A stretch of DNA of 64,000 nt from Maratus speciosus (lineage: Eukaryota > Arthropoda > Arachnida > Araneae > Salticidae): the NCBI GenBank assembly GCA_963932465.1, contig OZ010788.1, positions 673,652,484 through 673,716,483 on the forward strand, in the 5' to 3' direction. The translations under genes were made by a program, and so were the position numbers. Positions 1 through 11,039 of the stretch are shown in pieces (the first letter of the stretch is position 1; each line of letters starts with the position of its first letter). The notes beneath the pieces were generated by a model. That model saw nothing but the letters and a program-made list of their open reading frames with translations. It did not search any database and was not told where the DNA came from.

Positions 1-1356
1 CGTGGGTGGGTGTAGCAGTGGTAGCCCCCCAAACATGTAAAAAAAAAAAAAAAAAAGACTCATTTCCTCCCGGCTGAAAATTTGTCAAATTATAGCTAAC
101 CCAATATCTTGAAGAAAAAAAAAAGTCAACTGATTATAAAGTGGTGGGTAATGCGTCAGCTGGTCACACGAACATGAAAAAAATATACAGGTTTCAAAGG
201 AAAGTCCCTTTAACCTGAAAATGCTTGCGAACGGAGAGAGCTACAGATATGGAAGTGAGGTAACAGTATATTAAAGTGACTACGCCCGATTTAATGCAAA
301 CGACGGCAGTGCCCCCTAGTGGCGAAATTTGGAAGATAGCTATTGAAAATCGTAAACGAAAAGAAATAGAGCAAAATTTCCAATTAGAAAGTTTTAGAGC
401 CTCAATTCATTAGTACGAAACGACATTTGGTTCACACGGATAAGATAAATTGCCGCCTGTATACCTAAAAATGTCCGAAATCGATGAGCGACGATTCTAC
501 ATTGCATATTCACATTCCTTAAATGTAGCAGTGCACAATTTCAGATTGTGACGTAGACGGAAATCCTCAATTTTAATTCCAAAAACTGACAAATGGCAGC
601 AAGAATATTAAAAAAAAATTTGGCTTTTGTAATGAAGTTAAAATTAGCGGGGTTTTATTTTGTAAGAAATTCGTTTGAATATTCTGGTGTTAGTAAATTA
701 TTTCATCAGTTTACGAACAGAATTCTTCTGCCACTGAAAGGGTTAATCTAAAATGTTAAATTCATTAGAAATAAAATTTTGACAGACATTACAGCACAGT
801 ACAACGTCACAATCTGAAATTGTGCACTGCTACATTTACGGAATGTGAATATGCAAAGTAGAATCTCGCACATCGATTTCGGACATTTTTGGGTATACAG
901 GCGACGATTTATCTTATCCGTGTGAACCAAATTTCATTTCGTACTAATTAATTGATGCTTTAAAACTTTCTAATTGGAAATTTATCTCTATCTCTTTTCG
1001 TTTACGATTTTCAATAGCTATTTTCCAAATTTCGCCGCTAGGGGGCGCTGTTTTCGTTTGCATTAGGTCGGGCGTAGTCTCTTTACTATAGCGTTACCTC
1101 CCTTCCATAACTGTAGCTCTCTCCATTCGCAAGTATTTTCAGGTTAAAGAGACTTTCCTTTGCAACATGTATATATTTTTTCATGTTCGTGTGACCAGCT
1201 GACGCATTACCCACCGCTTTATAATCAGCTGACTTTTTTTTTCCTTCAAGATATTGGGTTAGCTATAATTTGACAAATTTTCAGCCGGGAGGAAATGACT
1301 AATTTTTTTTTTTTTTTTACGTGTTTAGGAGGCTACCGCTGCTCAACCCACCCACG
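1..1356. repeat. Giant imperfect palindrome (foldback-like element)
   Basis: Bases 1-553 are the imperfect reverse complement of about 803-1356. The outer ends pair (CGTGGGTGGG at 1, CCCACCCACG ending at 1356), and so do the inner arm ends (TTTCAGATTGTGACGT near 540, ACGTCACAATCTGAAA near 805). The arms match along their length with scattered mismatches, including the A/T runs near 40-56 and 1300-1318. The ~250-bp loop holds a piggyBac-like fragment. The left end coincides with the window edge, so the element may extend further. No coding sequence is supported. It is most likely a non-autonomous foldback or long-TIR DNA element. Confidence 0.85.
570..746. mobile_element. Truncated TTAA mini-element in the palindrome loop
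   Basis: This stretch resembles the complete 217-bp element at 19171-19387: both share TAATTCCAAAA, ATTTCATCAGTTTA and a right end reading GAAAGGGTTAA. Here the left TTAACCC end is missing. The TTAA terminus is piggyBac-like. It lies in the loop between the two palindrome arms. Confidence 0.5.
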
Positions 1357-2239
1357 GAACCGCAGCTGACGTTCACATAGCTTCATGGTACATCTCTCTG
1401 AAACATTTTACAAATTATCGGCCGAGAGGAAATTGGTCATCCAAATCTGTTGCTGGCTCGCGGACTATTAGTTCGCAAATGGGTTCGTAGTAGATTTCAA
1501 TCGCTTCATGATTGTTTTCCAGTGATATTACTTAATAAAAATAGTAAGTCCATCCGCTCAGAGCTAATACTCGCCAGAATGTAGGTGCTCTACAGTATCA
1601 TTCTCCAGATGAGTTTATTCAGCAGGTCTCGAAACAGGAGATCTCTTTCGGAGGAGGTAGTTGCCAGTTTTTCCTCTCTGTCTGTAACCCTCTGCCTACA
1701 CTGATGTGCCTTTCCCTGTTCTAGCAGGGACTTTTCCCTATGTACGGAACCTTACTTCTTTTTCATTCTAACTCTCTGGTTCTCTCCATCCGCATCATCT
1801 CCCTTTTCCTTCCTTCCTCTTTCCTCCGTAGAAGGGAGGGGAGGTGGGGTGTTTACTACAACAGAACTTCCAATCGCGGTGAGGCTACTTCGATCTCATT
1901 GGGAGCCTCTCTTCTCCTCACGGTGCCAGATGTTGCCAACTCCTGACTAGCGAGCAGCTGAAACTCTGCTCTCCTGGGGTCGAGTGTAGGATAAATTAAT
2001 TTATAAAGGCTGCATCGCGACGAATTTTTTGTGTCACAAGGCATAGAAAATTACAGGTGGTGTTATTGTTCATGACTGATAAATTAATTTTCCATCGTGA
2101 GAAACGGGTCTCAGTTTAAAGTCTAAACTTGAGTACTACACTGTTAAACTAAATCACTAATTACTGCTAATTATTTGAAGACTTTACAATACATTTTTAA
2201 CTACACTTTTGTCACACACATTTATACGTATATAAAAAA
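1357..2239. other. Intergenic or unrecognised repeat sequence
   Basis: Less AT-rich than its surroundings, with pyrimidine-rich runs near 1670-1840. Only short open frames without recognisable domains occur. I see no gene, terminal repeat or RNA here. Confidence 0.4.
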
Positions 2240-2804
2240 AACTAACGATTTGGAAATGGGCCAAACGATTTAGAAATGGACCAGATTCAGATTCAGCCAG
2301 GCGGGGAGGTCTACCAATTGGTTTGAGCTCAACTAGCCCCACTCAGCAAAAAAATACAGAGCAATTATAGAGTAATAAAATAATGGTAGGTAATAACAAG
2401 GAATTGAGATAATGAAATAAGTATAGGTAACAATAGTAAATTAGACGAGCTAAGTGCTTTACAGACGTATAACACATAATTTCTCTTTAACAATAACACT
2501 ATTTCTATAACTGTTTTAAAGTAAAAGTTTGTTCGTCATCGTTGCTCATCATCATCATCATCATATAATAGTTCCTGTGGAGGCATTTGGAAAAGTCCTT
2601 GATTGTTTTCAATCAGTGTTATGCAGTTTATAATTTTTTGCAATAGTGCTGGTTGTTTTCTGATTATTTTGAACCATGAAGAAAGACTCATCGTTCTGGA
2701 GATTCTGAGGTGGTATATGGATGTTTGTGTGCATTCCTTTACGTAGTGCAGCCAGGTTCCTCGTTTTCCACGCGTGCAGTAGCCCGAATCAGCTTTTCCG
2801 AACT

Positions 2805-3758
2805 TTACCAGATAATCTGAAAAGGCCCGTGATTTGTTCCAAACAAGAAGATGTATCTGTGTGATAGTAATGTCTCCTCTGAGACAATAGGTAGAAGTGA
2901 ATATGTAAACCTTCCTCTATGATCAGAGTCCCAAATTCTTTGCCATTCCTGTTGTATTTGTAATTTTAGTTGTCGTTTGAGATGAGATGGTGGGAAATGT
3001 AGAAATGCTTCTGGTAAGTTAGGATTTATGATAGCTTCTTTTGCCTTTTGATCCGCTGCCTCGTTTCCTGCTATTCCGGAGTGTCCTTTTATCCATTTTA
3101 GTATTATCTTTTTATTTGTATTCTGTAGTAATTGAATTATGTTCTGGACCAGTGCTATTTTTGTTGTACTGTCTTTAAGGGCTTGTATGCTCGAGAGGCT
3201 ATCTGAGTATATTATTGCACTTCCGTACTTGCTTTTTTCCATCCAATCCACTGCTCGAAGTATCGCTGGCATTTCCGCCTGGAATACGGTGCTTTCTATC
3301 CTTAATTTTGTTTGAAAAGTATGGCACAAGAATGAGTTTTCATATGCACAGAACGCTAACCCCGCCCCTTCTTCCATTTTGGAGCCGTCTGTGTAGATTT
3401 GTATTTCCATTTGGAGGTTTTCATTTGCCTTGTGTAGGTAATTTTTGTAAGGACATACTGATGAATTTGGGGATTTGCCTTGATAGAATTCTGATCTAAA
3501 TTCCTCTACTGGTGTCCCCAATCTTAGTACTTTTCCCGATGTGGCAATCTGAACTACTCTGAGATGCAATGGAGGAATTCCTGTTAAGGCACAAAGTGCA
3601 AGGGTGGCCGTTTTTCTATATGTTCCCGACACAAGAAGAAGGCACTGGGCCTGTATGGACAGTAAGCGAAGCCCATGACATTTCTGTAGGTGGTCGTACC
3701 AAACCGCTGCTCCATACGTTATCTTTTTTTCTAAGATTGTTATGTACCAGATTTTCAA
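2805..3758 (-). pseudogene. LINE RNase H domain fragment
   Basis: An open segment of 317 residues. The carboxylates of an RNase H fold are visible: D in YTDGSK, E in FQAEMPAI, D in YSDSLSS and D in GNEAADQKAK. They follow a ~100-residue RT thumb/connection region. It is one piece of the broken LINE polyprotein and lies downstream of the RT piece on the same strand, separated by a frame break at 3759-3783. It is not an independent gene. Confidence 0.8.
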
Positions 3759-3783
3759 GATATTTTTAGTTATTCCTCCTTTT

Positions 3784-4257
3784 TTATGTTAATTTTAGTA
3801 GATTCTGGATTATTAAATTCAGCTCTGTTCTTTTATTTCTTAGGTGGGGCAAAAATGACAGTGTTTTATCTAGGATTAAACCAAGGTATGGGAGCGTATT
3901 TTCAGATTTCAATCTGTAGTTATTTATTTTAAAGATTGGAGCTCTTTTTAGATATTTAGGTTTTCTGAGATTTAATGCCTTGCATTTTCCATATGAGATG
4001 TTCATTTGGTTTAAGTCTGCCCAGTCACTCACTATTTGCAAAGCCTCCCTGGCCATCTCTTCTAGTATTTTTCTTGTTCTTCCATACTCCACCAACAATA
4101 TATCGTCTGCAAACGCTATCACTCGAAATCCTCTTCTTCTTAGATTATTTATTAACTTCTGTATAAACACTCTCCACAGGAAAGGTCCTAAACAGGAACC
4201 CTGCGGGCAAACCTTAGAGAGCCAATGCAGGATTTCTAGTAACCAATTTGGAACCAA
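3784..4257 (-). pseudogene. LINE reverse transcriptase palm fragment
   Basis: A 157-residue open segment with CPQGSCLGPFLW (RT motif 4 region), FADDILLV (catalytic Y/F-x-D-D) and LPYLGLILD downstream. The preceding RT motifs lie in another frame between 4590 and 4215, so the ORF is frameshifted. The start is a frame boundary, not an initiation codon. Confidence 0.8.
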
Positions 4258-4593
4258 AACCTCTCTTCGATAAATAGGACTTTATGGTGTTGACATTTGC
4301 TTCTTCTATTTGTAACTTTTCTAATTGTTGTATTGTAATATCCCACGGCAAATTGTCGAATGCATTCTTAAAGTATATTGACAGGAGGGAAATATATACA
4401 TCTTCTTGCTTAAGTAAATTTATTTGTGAGAAAAGTTCTCTTATTTCTGTTCCCGTTGATCTATTTTTCTGGAAGCCATGCTGGGAAGTAAAAGTTTTAT
4501 TTGTTGTATGCAGATAGTAATTTATTCTTTTTAGAAGTATTTTTTCGTAGGCCTTTCCAAATACTGAAAGTAGGGTTATCGGTATATAAGATG

Positions 4594-5477
4594 CCGTTTC
4601 TAGAAATAGAACAATGAAAATCTGCGTAGATACCGCGAAACCGTATCCAAAAATTGAACTGGGGCTTTTTAAATCGACTCGTATCTCAGAACTACCGGGC
4701 CGAATAACTCGAAAATCTCACAGATGGACGCAGAAAAAAAAATCTACTTTCAAAAATTCAAAAAATTATTCCGATGCGTACGGTAGAACCGAAAAAATCA
4801 GCTAAAAATCGATCGATAAAAAATGCCTTTTATTTCATGCCCTTCGAGTTGCCAGATTGAGAAAGGCTGGGCTTCCAGATGCGGATGTTAAACAATAAAG
4901 TGTACTGGGGATTTTAAAAGGGGCCCCCATTTCAGAATCTAAGGGGCCTAGAAACTTTAAACTTGTACAGCCAGAGATAAAAGAATTCCCCTTTCAGATA
5001 TTCTAAAAATTATTCTTACATCTTAATTACAAGCTGAGATATTAATTATTATTTGACTAATTGGTTTATTTCTATTAAATGCTCATTTTAAAAGGCAGCG
5101 ATGTGATTTTTTAGTAGCATTCTTCAGAACGGTCTAGAATATTTAAAAGTAAAGCATAAATGTTACTTATCCAATCTACTTATTTAATATAAAAATGTCA
5201 AAAGTTTAATTACCACTATTTTCGAATAGTAATTTCATCAAATATCTTAAATTCTTCCTGAAGACCGCCATCCCCTCGAGTAATATATCTACTGATAAGC
5301 TGTTTATCGCAGTTTCGTTCATATAGAGTTTTGTTAAGTATAGAGTGCGTTCCCTGGTGGCGGAATGTGGAACTAACAGAACTCGATTTTGTTAAAATTT
5401 GGAAATCTAACAAGACGATCTGTTTTAAACTTTAAGATAGTTCATAACACATGATAAAAAATTATAAAAAAGAATGG
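4594..5477. other. Gene-free flank left of the Gypsy insertion
   Basis: No credible coding region. From about 5395 to 5477 the sequence resembles 16222-16300 (both contain ACTTTAAGATAGTT and ACATGATAAAA). The two sides therefore belong to one repeat family that the Gypsy element split. Confidence 0.5.
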
Positions 5478-6501
5478 TATGAAGACTTTTTTGCTAGCAA
5501 GAGATGGCCGTTTGTTGTGTTGACAAGAGATTTTTTAACACCAGGTCCTATTAAAAAAAACCTCCAATTCGAGTAAACGAAGAGTTTGTTTATTTCCATG
5601 ATGAAGGTCGAAGGGAGAGGTACAGGGGGAAAGCCATAAGGAGCCTCTTTTAAGACGTCATCACGAGGCTAGAGAGAAAGCAGGAATCCCGAATATACAG
5701 TTACAACTTTCTTGCTTGGCGGACTACAATATCGCCAATCTAAAAGTATTTTTGCGCCATGCACAGGGGCTAAGAGAAACATTGGCTGGTATGTTCGCCA
5801 AAAATGTACGGTAGGCTTCTACCATATTAATTGTGTAGGGGGGGGGGGAGATTGTGGGCTGCATACATTCCTGAGTCATGATAGACGGAGACTCATCTGT
5901 ACATTGATACAGCTGCGGTTGAATGTAAAAAAATAAAAAGTGTTATCTGGAAAGGGCATAGTAACAGACCGAATTCGTTAGGCTAAAAAGCATGAGACTG
6001 TATTTTTCTAGACCAGATGTTAGATCAAAGATGAACCGCTTTACCACAAAAATGCAGAATCGCCATACATCTGGACAAAAGGGTGTGAAGCGAAGATAAT
6101 TCTAATAAATAGATTGCATGTAAAGTGATTTTAAATGATGAGTTATATTCATGCCCAAATAAGGAAATGACCGAAGTTAAAATGCTTTTGAAACTAACAG
6201 TCAGCCGTAACGAATTTTGTACAAGGTTAAAGCGTATGTGTGAAAGAATCAGAAAGTGAAAATGGAGAGTGATTCACTGATTTTATTTTATTAAAGAGAT
6301 AAGTACTTAGAATAATTTAATTTAAATGTGAAGGGCTGTTAATACAATCGATTTAGTTTTTAAATGTTGAATTTAATTTAGGGGCTGCACTGTTTGACTA
6401 TAGTGCACAAAATAAATAAGTTATTAAACAGAATTTTAATTGAAACTGTCTGGGGGGGGGGGAAATGGAATGTAAACATATATAACGAGATAATCGTTAT
6501 A
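5478..6501 (-). repeat. Gypsy 3' LTR
   Basis: Begins TATGAAGAC and ends AATCGTTATA on the plus strand, and matches 15156-16177 almost base for base. The termini TAT...ATA are inverted but are not the usual TG...CA. It contains a G homopolymer near 5838 and another near 6452, which vary in length between the copies. It is the 3' LTR because the genes read on the minus strand. Confidence 0.9.
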
Positions 6502-7919
6502 TATATCACCTGGGACACCGCAAAAAAAACTTTTGTTGACCCGTGTGCATGGGCAAAACAGCAAGAAAAATAGTTACACATATAAATATATCTTCAAAAC
6601 ATAAAAGTTTTTTTTTAAACAAGTTGCTGTCATGAAAACAAAAAAAAATCTCTTTCATCAATAGTTCAACAGTCCTAAGAGATTTTATGAATTAATATTT
6701 TCTAAATTAAGTTTATGGATCTCCACCTTCAGTAAAATTTTCTTCAAAATTGCATACCATGGTATATATATATTTTTTAACTGAGTCGACTCTGACAGCA
6801 AATATTTAAGCAGCATGTAACTAAACCATTGGCTGCACATCATCAAAATATTGATCCTGATTCGGATCATTTTATGAAAAATACAAGTACTAACAATAAA
6901 AATATATATATATAAACACAAATGCAACACTAGAAGTAAAGTGTAAGTAATAATAAGTGAAATGTGTAATTGTAAACTAATAATCAATTGTAATATGATT
7001 TAAAAGAAATTGGACATGATTAAAAAAAATGTAATGTTTATGCATGCAGCATAGGATGACAAAAAAAAGAGGTGCCTGAAGCACGCCCATGAAAAAGGTG
7101 TCACCCTGAATCTTGTGTAGACCACAAGTATTATGGCGTCGGCTTAGGGCTTCAGCCTTATATGAGGAGGGAGTTTTGAGACTCATACAGCGCCCGCTTA
7201 TATGAGTCCCTGCTCCTCCGAAGACACTAGCGGTCCTCTAAAGGAGCACACGTCGGTTTACAAGCAAAAATTGATTTTTTGTGAATTGGAACACCAATTC
7301 CAAGGGGTTGTCTCTCAACACAATGAAGTTTTGGACCCTAAGGGCAATAATTTTGAACGGGAACAAAACATTCGAAAGGGAGAATTAAAAAATAAAAGAA
7401 GTAGATATATATTTCACATATATATCAAATCAAAAAGGGGTAGACAATCCTAGAGTGAAGAGAGACATAAAAAAAATGAAAAGTCATAATCAGGTTAAAT
7501 AATGCACAAGTCGTATAATTAGAAGGTAACTAACTGGTCGCCTTACAGAAAATGTTATCAAATTACATGTGAATTTTTTTTTTTTTTTTTTTTTTTTTTA
7601 CATAAGTGCAATTATTAAATGTGTTAGTCATCACTTTTAATTGAAAGGTAATCGTAAAAGAATGAAATGAAAAATAAATGTTAAACTGTAAATAATAGTT
7701 AAGTGTATGTAAATAACATAAAAGTGTACAATAAAATGCAAAAGAGTGTAAAGTGATTCAAAATATTGTTCACAAGAGATCTTCGAAGAAAACAGTCATG
7801 GGGCAGCCATAATGTTGTCAAAGATCTGTTGTAAGCAACATACATACAACCTAGGCCTCTGGTTGTACACTTAGCTTCACAATACATGTCATAAGAAAAG
7901 AAATGTAAACCAAAGTATA
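6502..7919 (-). other. Gypsy 3' internal region, no supported gene
   Basis: This lies between the pol stop and the 3' LTR. It has only short open frames (the longest ~100 codons, AT-rich and hydrophobic by composition) and no envelope motifs. There is a T run near 7577-7599. I found no clear polypurine tract next to the LTR, which is odd for a complete element. Confidence 0.55.
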
Positions 7920-10900
7920 TTATTTTCTGTTTCTTAAATTATATGTATGTGGTTGATAAACATTAGGGAATTTGTGATTGTTTAAGTGACTTGTAGCATC
8001 GAATAAATGTCCATATCGAGGTGGTGCAAGAAGTAACCTATCAATGTGTACACGAAATGCTGTATTATCAGCAGCAAACAATCTCTTGATCGAGAATGAC
8101 ACAGGTGAATGTTTGAAAGTTACAATATATGGTCCAGTGTATTTAGGTTTGAATTTATCAACAGATTTTAAGTACACAATATCTTTGAGACAAATGGTTC
8201 TTAATTTAGCTTTCTGACCGTAATGTTTATATCTTTTATCCTGTGCTGTTTTAATGTTATTGTAAGCCTTGTCATATATTTTGTGTAAATCTTCAAGTAG
8301 CTTATGTATTTCAGTATGTTTATCTAGAAAAGGTTTATTGCTATGCTTATCAAAAGTGTCAAAAATTAATGAAAGTTCACGTCCAAAGTGGAGAAGGTTA
8401 GGAGTGAATAATGTAGTTGAATGTTTTGAACCATTATAGAGCGACTTGTGTATAAATATTGCATTTTCAAATGAGTGACCTTCTTGTAAAAGTATATTAA
8501 CAGAGTATTTGATAGATTTATTTATTCTCTCCGAAAGAGCATTGCTCTGTGACCTCGAAACAGAGCTGTGAAGTACCTTAATACCTAGAGTATCATTAAA
8601 AATGTTGTATATTTGAGATGTATATTGGGGTCCTAAGTCTGATAAGACAACAGAAGGTCTCCCAAAGGTGGTTATGTAAGAGAATAAACATTTAACGACT
8701 TTAGCTGCAGATGTATCATTAAGTGGAAAAAGTTCAACATGTCTTGAAAAGTGATCTGTAATAGTTAAAATATGTTTACCATTAGAAAAAGGTCCAACGA
8801 GATCTGTACTAATAGTATGGCCAGGATATCTGGGCGTGTAGGTGGGTTGTAAGGGTGCAGGAGGGGTTTGATGATGTTTACATTGAAGACATTTGACACA
8901 TGAAGCTACCAAGTTTAGGGTGTCAACATACATGCCTTTCCAAAAGTATCTTGATGATAGGAACTCATAGGTTTTATTAAAACCAAAGTGAGATAAATGA
9001 GAGATTGTTAAAACTTTGCTTTTAAGAGAGTTAGGAACAACAATGTGATATGAAAAAGTGTTGTTAAGATTGTTTTCTTTTTTTAACATTAAAACTTTCG
9101 AATCAGGGTGTATGAAGTAATTAGGATATTTTTGAGAAGGTCCTTTCTTTAGAATATCCTTATAAACAGTGGACAAGGTGGTGTCATTTTTTTGTTCAGT
9201 GCAGAAAGTTTCATTTGAAATTTCCAATAAAGGATCTGGATTTGTTTGTTTACCCGATACAAGATAGTTTACATATTTCTTAGTGGCACTTGAACACAAA
9301 TTATTACTGTCTGGTGTATCATAGTCAACAATAGGTAATGGTTGAGGGTCATGGATAAGTTCAGGGTTAGTATCCAGAGTTTGTTGATTGTTTTCAAAAG
9401 TACAGCGAGATAAATAGTCAGCAAGAACATTTTTCTTACCAGGGATATGTTTAAAAGTGTATGAGTACTCTGAAAGCTCCATGAGCCAACGAGAGATAAT
9501 ATCAGCTGGATTAGTAGTCTTGTTATATTTTTCTAAGGGTTTACTGTCAGAAAGGATTACAAATTGTCTGTTATATAAATAATATTTGAAAGCGGTAACA
9601 GATTTATAAATTGCCATGAGTTCTAATTTAAGTGCAGGGTATTTTTTTTCTGATGGCTTAAGAGATTTAGAAAAATATGCTACTGGTAAAAGTTGTTGAT
9701 CATGCTCTTGTAATAAAACACCAGAAATAGCAACATTTGACGCATCTGTATTTAAATAAAATGTCTTGTTCCAATCAGGTAATCTAACCATGGGAGAATT
9801 AAAGAAAATTTTCTGTATTGTGTCCATGATTTCTTGATGTTTAACTGTCCATTTAAATTTAACTTTTGGAGTAGTTAGGTTTATCAGTGGTTGTACTAAC
9901 TCAGAAAAGGATGGAATTAGACTCTTATAAAATGTAATGACACCAATGAGTCTTTTTAGTTGACGCTTAGTTGTAGGTGTGGGAAAAGATGTTATTTTTA
10001 TGATATTTGACTGAATTGGGGAAACAGACTGATTTTCTACATGAAATCCCAAATAGTCAATACTAGATTTATGAAAAGTACACTTCCTAGGAGACAGGGT
10101 CAAGTTATATTTGGTTAGGATAGAGAGAATTTTTTTAAATTTATTACACATTTCATCAAAAGAGTTTGCACCTACAATGAAATCATCCTGATATGTATAT
10201 ACACCATCTAATTGTAATTCATCAAGCAAAGAGTCCATTAATGCTTGGAAAATAGAAGCGCTGTTTTTTAATCCGAACACTAATCTCTTGTATCTAAAAG
10301 AACCAAACATAGTAGTAAATGTCAACTGATTTTGGAATTTTTCTGGCAAATCAATTTGATGATATGCCTGATGAAAGTCAAGAGAAGTAAAATATCGATA
10401 CTGAGAAAGATTTGAAATGATGGTTTGAATTTTAGGTAGAGGGTAAGATGATCCTTGAATTACAGTATTTACCATTCGAAGATCTAAGGCGAGACGAAAT
10501 TTTTGTTTACCAGTTCCGTCTGGTTTCTTTTTGACTAAAAGCATGGGGCAAGCCCATTCTGAACAGTGGCGTTCAATTATTTTGGCATCAAGCAGATCTT
10601 TAATTTGTTCTAAAGTACCTTTTTGCAAAGATTGAGGAAGGGGGAATGGAAGAGTTTTTATAGGGTAGTCATTAATAAATTTCAAATCAGGTACAATCTT
10701 ATCAGTATGTCCAAGTGTATTTAATGATTTTGAAAAGGCAGGATAATAATTAAGTAACAGTTTAGTCATTGTATTTGCTTCATTAGAACTTAAATGTGTA
10801 AGATCAAAATCGGTAGCTGCCAAATCCTCTTTCCTCTTCTTTAATGTTTCATTAGATGCCTGGATAAAATTTAGGAAGTGTTGTTCTGAGTTATGATGCT

Positions 10901-11039
10901 TGTCCAAATTATCAGAGGGGTAGTCAAGAATTTCCTCAACTTCAGATAAATGTCCAATTTTTGTGTGTTTAGGGAGATGAATGGTAGTGTCAGAATTATT
11001 TTTAAGTGAAATAGAAAAGAAATGATTTAATTGTACAGG
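7920..11039 (-). CDS. pol: Gypsy Pol: reverse transcriptase, RNase H, integrase
   Basis: Copies element RNA into DNA and inserts it in the host nucleus. The strongest part is 7920-10907 (995 codons), but the frame is open up to the TAG at 11040-11042 and upstream of that is the protease frame. Motifs in order: PxPLPKIQTII with SLDFHQAYHQIDL (RT), YQDDFIVG near 10190 (catalytic YxDD), NTDASN near 9750 (RNase H), a zinc-binding H-H-C-C region near 8990-8880 ending CVKCLQC, then integrase D (STDLVGPF), D (LSDLGPQY) and E (LSERINKS). A GPY/F-type TGPYIV module near 8130 closes the C-terminus. Length and order match Gypsy pol. No internal stop was seen. It depends on upstream gag-pro for expression. 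Confidence 0.92.
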   Translation of the reverse strand, partial: PVQLNHFFSISLKNNSDTTIHLPKHTKIGHLSEVEEILDYPSDNLDKHHNSEQHFLNFIQASNETLKKRKEDLAATDFDLTHLSSNEANTMTKLLLNYYPAFSKSLNTLGHTDKIVPDLKFINDYPIKTLPFPLPQSLQKGTLEQIKDLLDAKIIERHCSEWACPMLLVKKKPDGTGKQKFRLALDLRMVNTVIQGSSYPLPKIQTIISNLSQYRYFTSLDFHQAYHQIDLPEKFQNQLTFTTMFGSFRYKRLVFGLKNSASIFQALMDSLLDELQLDGVYTYQDDFIVGANSFDEMCNKFKKILSILTKYNLTLSPRKCTFHKSSIDYLGFHVENQSVSPIQSNIIKITSFPTPTTKRQLKRLIGVITFYKSLIPSFSELVQPLINLTTPKVKFKWTVKHQEIMDTIQKIFFNSPMVRLPDWNKTFYLNTDASNVAISGVLLQEHDQQLLPVAYFSKSLKPSEKKYPALKLELMAIYKSVTAFKYYLYNRQFVILSDSKPLEKYNKTTNPADIISRWLMELSEYSYTFKHIPGKKNVLADYLSRCTFENNQQTLDTNPELIHDPQPLPIVDYDTPDSNNLCSSATKKYVNYLVSGKQTNPDPLLEISNETFCTEQKNDTTLSTVYKDILKKGPSQKYPNYFIHPDSKVLMLKKENNLNNTFSYHIVVPNSLKSKVLTISHLSHFGFNKTYEFLSSRYFWKGMYVDTLNLVASCVKCLQCKHHQTPPAPLQPTYTPRYPGHTISTDLVGPFSNGKHILTITDHFSRHVELFPLNDTSAAKVVKCLFSYITTFGRPSVVLSDLGPQYTSQIYNIFNDTLGIKVLHSSVSRSQSNALSERINKSIKYSVNILLQEGHSFENAIFIHKSLYNGSKHSTTLFTPNLLHFGRELSLIFDTFDKHSNKPFLDKHTEIHKLLEDLHKIYDKAYNNIKTAQDKRYKHYGQKAKLRTICLKDIVYLKSVDKFKPKYTGPYIVTFKHSPVSFSIKRLFAADNTAFRVHIDRLLLAPPRYGHLFDATSHLNNHKFPNVYQPHTYNLRNRK

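Larger units (their letters stand above)
2240..4593 (-). pseudogene. 5'-truncated non-LTR retrotransposon (LINE): RT plus RNase H
   Basis: Read on the minus strand, this is the 3' half of a LINE ORF2. From about 4590 to 4215 it encodes the start of a reverse transcriptase: an FGKAYEKIL block, GFQKNRSTGTE, then a degenerate FKNAFDNLPW catalytic block. A frameshift near 4215-4257 leads into 4257-3784, which carries CPQGSCLGP and the FADD catalytic motif. A second break near 3784-3758 leads into an RNase H domain (3758-2805) with YTDGSK, E in QAEMPAI, SDSLSSI and GHSGIAGNEAAD. A possible C-terminal Cys/His region follows to about 2680. Near 2250-2290 a ~20-bp unit occurs twice, as in many LINE 3' tails. 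RT followed by RNase H fits the R1/LOA/I group rather than typical Jockey. No endonuclease or ORF1 remains. Confidence 0.85.

Noticed and set aside
7699..7887. Possible envelope or extra ORF downstream of Gypsy pol
   Set aside because: Only 62 codons, with no signal peptide, fusion or membrane pattern in the right order. No envelope gene is supported.
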